Source: JBAWXE01 sp037144255
GTDB taxonomy: Bacteria > Bacteroidota > Bacteroidia > Chitinophagales > Chitinophagaceae
DNA: 9,839 nucleotides
Direction of reading: 5' to 3'
Assembly: GCA_037144255.1 (NCBI GenBank)
Contig: JBAWXE010000099.1
Span: forward strand, 1-9,839
The notes beneath the pieces were generated by a model. The model ran no database searches, had not been told where the DNA came from, and worked only from the letters and a program-made list of their open reading frames with translations. Every line of letters starts with the position of its first letter. Position 1 is the first letter of the stretch. The position numbers were made by a program, and so were the translations under genes. Shown in pieces: positions 6,780 through 9,839 of the stretch.

Positions 6780-6806
6780 AAAAGAAAACAACAAAAGAAA
6801 AACAAC
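6780..6806 (+). repeat. Duplicated A-rich leader unit before the adhesin start
   Basis: AAAAGAAAACAAC (6780-6792) is repeated directly as AAAAGAAAAACAAC (6793-6806), with one extra A, immediately before CATC and the ATG at 6810. The leader is almost free of T and G, so it should be unstructured. A-rich unstructured leaders are typical of well-translated Bacteroidota genes, which lack Shine-Dalgarno dependence. Confidence 0.55.
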
Positions 6807-6809
6807 ATC

Positions 6810-9800
6810 ATGACACCAACTAAAACTGAAAACAAGAGTAATTCTATATCACCAAGAAGCACTTCTTTAATTTCACCAAAAACTATTTTTAAAAGTTTAG
6901 CTATGATTGCTCTCTTAGCGTTGAGCATGGCTGAGGCTAAGGGGCAATGCAATTTTAGTTCTAGCAGTTCAACAAGCCCAACTACTTGTAGCGGTTCTGA
7001 TGGAACTATAACTATTAATGGTTTAGGTAATAACAAGGATTACACTATCAATTATTCAAAAAACGGCTCTGCGGTTACCCCATTTACTGTTACCACAAAT
7101 GGTGATGGAAAGCTCGTAATACCTTCTTTAGGTGCGGGTTCTTATACCAATGTAACTGCTACTAAGGGTTGTACTACATCTGCAATATCTTATACTTTGT
7201 CAGATCCTGCTGCACCATCCTTAGGTAGTATATCCTTTATTAGTCCTTCAGGTTGTAATACATCCGACGGCTCATTTAGCATCAGTTCTATGTCTGCTAA
7301 TACTGCATATACTGTCAATTATAAAAAAGCAGGAATAGCACAAACACCGGTAAATACAACATCTGATGCTTCTGGTAAAGTAACTGTTACAGGATTATCT
7401 GCTGCTGCTTATACCAACATTACTATTTCTAAAAACAATTGCACTTCTGGAAGCTCTGGTTCTGTTACCATTACAAATCCTGCACCTCCTTCTTTAGGTG
7501 GATTATCTGCAGTGGCTCCTACCACATGTGGTGGTACAGATGCTGCTTGGTACATCAGCTCTATGACACCTGCTACTACCTATACTGTCAATTATTCAAA
7601 AAATGGTGTTGCTCAAACAGCAGTAAACTTATATGCTAGTAATTCAGGTATACTGACAATGTCTAATCAAGGCACAGGCTCTTATACAAATATCACAGTT
7701 TCTTTAAATGGTTGTACATCTACAAGCACTGGCAATGTAACTATCAACAACCCAACTGCTCCTTCTGTAGGTGGCTTATCTTCTACTGTTCCTACTTCAT
7801 GCAATGGCAATAGTGCTACTATGCTAATTAGCAACATGACAGCAAACTCAGCTTATACAGTTAACTACAAATACAATGGTGTTGCTGCTAACCCAAGTTT
7901 AACAACAGCAAGCGCTTCAGGTGTTATCACTGTTTACAGTTTAGCCCCAGGCACATACACAAATATTACTGTTACAAAAAACAATTGTGTTTCTTCAAGT
8001 GCTGGTCCATTAACTATAAGTAATGCAGCTACATCTTCAATAGGTAGCACGTCTTCTTCTAACCCTGTTACCTGTAGCGGTACTGAAGGTACTATTACTA
8101 TCAATGGCTTAACTGCTAATACAATCTACTACGTCAATTATAACAAGAACAGCGTAGCTCAAACAGCAATGTATGTTACTACTAATGGTTCTGGTGTTGG
8201 TGTTATGACCGGACTTGGTTCAGGGTCTTACTCTAACGTTAATGTATCTACAGTTACTAGTTGTCCATCATCTAATGCCGGTCCTTTTACATTAAGCGAC
8301 CCATCTGCTCCTTCTATTGGTTCTTCTACGGTAACAAATACTACTACTTGCAGTGGCAATGATGGTAGCATCAAACTAAACGGCCTAACTGCTATTACTA
8401 CTTATACTGTAAATTATAATAAAAATGGTGTAGCTCAGTTTGCACAGAATTTGACTACAAATGCTTCTGGTTCTTTAATGGTTAGTAGCCTTTCTGCAGC
8501 TACGTATAGTAGCTTCACCGTTACCAAATCAAATTGTACATCTGCCGGATTCGGACCTATAGTAGTGAGTGATCCTGCTGCACCTTCAATTGGATCATCT
8601 TCAACTGTTAACCCAACTACTTGCAGTAGCACAAATGGCTCCATAACCTTAGGTGGATTATCTGCTAATACTGCATATACTGTCAATTATTCTAAGAATG
8701 GCATAGCACAAACTGCCATCAACTTAACCACTAACTCTTCAGGCAATTTAATCATCAGTAGTTTATCTTCTGCTACTTATAATAATTTTACTGTTACAAA
8801 ATCTAATTGCACATCTGCTGCTTATGGACCAATAGTTCTTGCAGGTGCACCTATATTTACAATGTCATCTGGCAACCCTACTACTTGTAGTGGCACAGAT
8901 GGCAGCATTACATTGAGTGGTTTATCTGCCAGCACTTCTTATACTATCAATTATAACAAAAATGGTGTAGCTCAAACTGCTCTTACTACTCCTTCTAATG
9001 CTTCTGGTGTTATAACCATTTCAGGCCTTACTGCTACTACTTACAGCAATCTTACCGTAACAAAAACAGGTTGTTCTTCTTCACCAATGAGCTCAGTCGT
9101 ATTGACTGAACCATCAGCACCTACGCCTATTGCATCTTACGTTAACCCTTCTACATGTAATGGCACTAACGGCAGTATTACTTTAAATAATTTAATTCCT
9201 TCTTCATCATATACCATCAATTATAGTAAGGCTGGTATAACACAAACTCCTGTTGTTGCTACTTCAAATGCTTCAGGTGTGGTAGTCATCAGCAATTTAA
9301 GTGCTGGCACATATTCATCTATATCTGCTACTAAGAGCTATTGTGTATCTAATCTTGCTGGCACAATTACACTTAGCGATCCTATAGCTCCAAGTATTAC
9401 TTCATCCAACAGTGGTACAGTTTGTCAGGGTTCATCTATCAGCTTATCAGCCTCAACAGTTTCAGGTGCCACTTATAGTTGGTCAGGTCCTAACGGATAT
9501 TCAAACTCATCTCAAAATCCAACTATCACTAATGCTTCTGCAACTCAAGCAGGTACATATTCCGTCACTGCTACTGCCAACAATTGTATTTCTACAGTTG
9601 CAACAACTACAGTAGCCGTCAATACCAATACGAATCCTTCTATTAGTAGTGCAAACAGCGTTTGCGCTGGTGCTAGCACCACTGTAACATTTACAGGTGC
9701 TGCAAATTCAGTTGTAACTTATAGCGTCAACAACGGATCAAATCAAACTGTCACTTTAAATAACAGCGGATCTGGTTCAATTAGTACAGGTACATTAAAT

Positions 9801-9839
9801 ACTGCTAATAGTTATGGAACACAACGCCCAACGGCAGGT
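6810..9839 (+). CDS. Giant exported repeat adhesin, SprB-like repeats (3' end outside window)
   Basis: The frame from ATG 6810 stays open to the last base: 1010 codons with no stop. The N-terminus has a long Ser/Thr/Lys-rich leader (residues 1-29), a hydrophobic core (about 30-41, AMIALLALSMA) and an AEA cleavage site near 43, so it is exported. ATG 6903 (Met32) is inside the hydrophobic core and is unlikely as the start. Residues 57-868 are nine tandem repeats of 88-92 residues with consensus C-SGTDGSITLNGL, YTVNYNKNGVAQT, TTNASG, SLSAATY and TVTKSNC. Their opening C.G.DGSI resembles the SprB repeat of gliding-motility adhesins. Residues 869-941 form an Ig/PKD-like domain (Cys872, YSWSGPNGY with Trp891, AGTYSVTATANNC with Cys926), and 942-1010 begin another such domain. 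Composition is rich in Ser, Thr, Asn and Gly with few charges. It is probably a cell-surface adhesin; a type IX sorting domain would be expected further on, but is not visible. Confidence 0.85.
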   Translation, partial: MTPTKTENKSNSISPRSTSLISPKTIFKSLAMIALLALSMAEAKGQCNFSSSSSTSPTTCSGSDGTITINGLGNNKDYTINYSKNGSAVTPFTVTTNGDGKLVIPSLGAGSYTNVTATKGCTTSAISYTLSDPAAPSLGSISFISPSGCNTSDGSFSISSMSANTAYTVNYKKAGIAQTPVNTTSDASGKVTVTGLSAAAYTNITISKNNCTSGSSGSVTITNPAPPSLGGLSAVAPTTCGGTDAAWYISSMTPATTYTVNYSKNGVAQTAVNLYASNSGILTMSNQGTGSYTNITVSLNGCTSTSTGNVTINNPTAPSVGGLSSTVPTSCNGNSATMLISNMTANSAYTVNYKYNGVAANPSLTTASASGVITVYSLAPGTYTNITVTKNNCVSSSAGPLTISNAATSSIGSTSSSNPVTCSGTEGTITINGLTANTIYYVNYNKNSVAQTAMYVTTNGSGVGVMTGLGSGSYSNVNVSTVTSCPSSNAGPFTLSDPSAPSIGSSTVTNTTTCSGNDGSIKLNGLTAITTYTVNYNKNGVAQFAQNLTTNASGSLMVSSLSAATYSSFTVTKSNCTSAGFGPIVVSDPAAPSIGSSSTVNPTTCSSTNGSITLGGLSANTAYTVNYSKNGIAQTAINLTTNSSGNLIISSLSSATYNNFTVTKSNCTSAAYGPIVLAGAPIFTMSSGNPTTCSGTDGSITLSGLSASTSYTINYNKNGVAQTALTTPSNASGVITISGLTATTYSNLTVTKTGCSSSPMSSVVLTEPSAPTPIASYVNPSTCNGTNGSITLNNLIPSSSYTINYSKAGITQTPVVATSNASGVVVISNLSAGTYSSISATKSYCVSNLAGTITLSDPIAPSITSSNSGTVCQGSSISLSASTVSGATYSWSGPNGYSNSSQNPTITNASATQAGTYSVTATANNCISTVATTTVAVNTNTNPSISSANSVCAGASTTVTFTGAANSVVTYSVNNGSNQTVTLNNSGSGSISTGTLNTANSYGTQRPTAG
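6978..9413 (+). repeat. Nine tandem ~90-residue (264-276 bp) coding repeats
   Basis: Repeat starts, set at the codon three before the first Cys in all but two units, are approximately 6978, 7245, 7518, 7791, 8064, 8340, 8613, 8877 and 9147, with the array ending near 9413. Unit lengths are 267, 273, 273, 273, 276, 273, 264, 270 and 267 bp. Every unit keeps two cysteines, the YT(V/I)NY core (YYVNY in unit five) and a (S/T)-Y-(S/T/N) turn; most end in a proline-rich linker such as DPAAPSIGSS. Units six and seven are the most alike in protein, sharing FTVTKSNCTSA and GPIV. At the DNA level synonymous positions have diverged, and I see no long exact repeats. Confidence 0.85.

Noticed and set aside
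6758..7036. 92-codon hydrophobic frame on the - strand at the adhesin start
   Set aside because: It is the antisense shadow of the adhesin signal peptide and A-rich leader, which read as Phe/Leu-rich on the opposite strand.
7439..7639. 66-codon + strand frame within the adhesin
   Set aside because: Out-of-frame shadow rich in Cys, Trp and His inside the repeat-coding sequence; the main frame is uninterrupted.
6978..9413. Regular ~270-bp spacing considered as CRISPR-like or as mobile-element repeats
   Set aside because: The repeats are coding, in frame, diverged at synonymous sites and have no short identical direct repeats with spacers.

Overview
The window looks like chromosomal DNA of a member of the Bacteroidota, probably a Chitinophagaceae-like relative. 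This rests on AT-rich DNA, start codons without clear Shine-Dalgarno sequences, a TAnnTTTG-type -7 element, an Mrp ATPase of the Bacteroidota type that lacks the C-terminal CxxC, a DUF2911-type protein tail, and a large secreted repeat adhesin. No rRNA, tRNA, CRISPR array, insertion sequence or phage gene was seen.

Layout. Bases 1-209 are the 3' end of a gene that resembles the TPR-like tail of DUF2911 proteins, followed by a strong intrinsic terminator (236-271). Bases 277-4557 form a tightly packed three-gene unit on the + strand: a secreted PIG-L/LmbE-type N-deacetylase (277-2769), a 35-residue single-pass membrane protein (2753-2860) that is easy to miss, and a sodium:solute symporter (2857-4557). 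The small gene overlaps both neighbours, by 17 bp on the left and by an ATGA junction on the right, so the three are probably co-translated. A perfect 12-bp hairpin at 4546-4573 ends this unit and also serves the convergent mrp/apbC gene (4595-5692, - strand). Divergent from mrp is a small exported protein with a CarboxypepD_reg-like fold (5852-6514), preceded by a good -7 element.

Bases 6515-6809 carry no gene but hold six copies of TGTTAA(C/G), three of them spaced exactly 31 bp apart, and then an A-rich leader with a duplicated 13-bp unit. This leads into a very large Ser/Thr/Gly/Asn-rich exported protein (6810 to the window end, 1010 codons seen, no stop). It has nine tandem repeats of about 90 residues, each with two cysteines at C-x(60-62)-C spacing, followed by an Ig/PKD-like domain and the start of another domain. 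It is most likely a cell-surface adhesin, with the rest of the protein and any type IX secretion sorting domain beyond the window.

How the parts work together. The deacetylase, mini-protein and symporter plausibly form one functional unit in which a periplasmic N-acetyl substrate is trimmed and a solute is imported with Na+. This is inferred from operon structure only. The mrp gene is a housekeeping Fe-S carrier ATPase. The adhesin appears to be a separate transcription unit with its own elaborate upstream region. The most unusual items are the hidden 35-aa gene, the coiled-coil insertion in the symporter, the phased TGTTAA array, and the two-cysteine repeat family in the adhesin.
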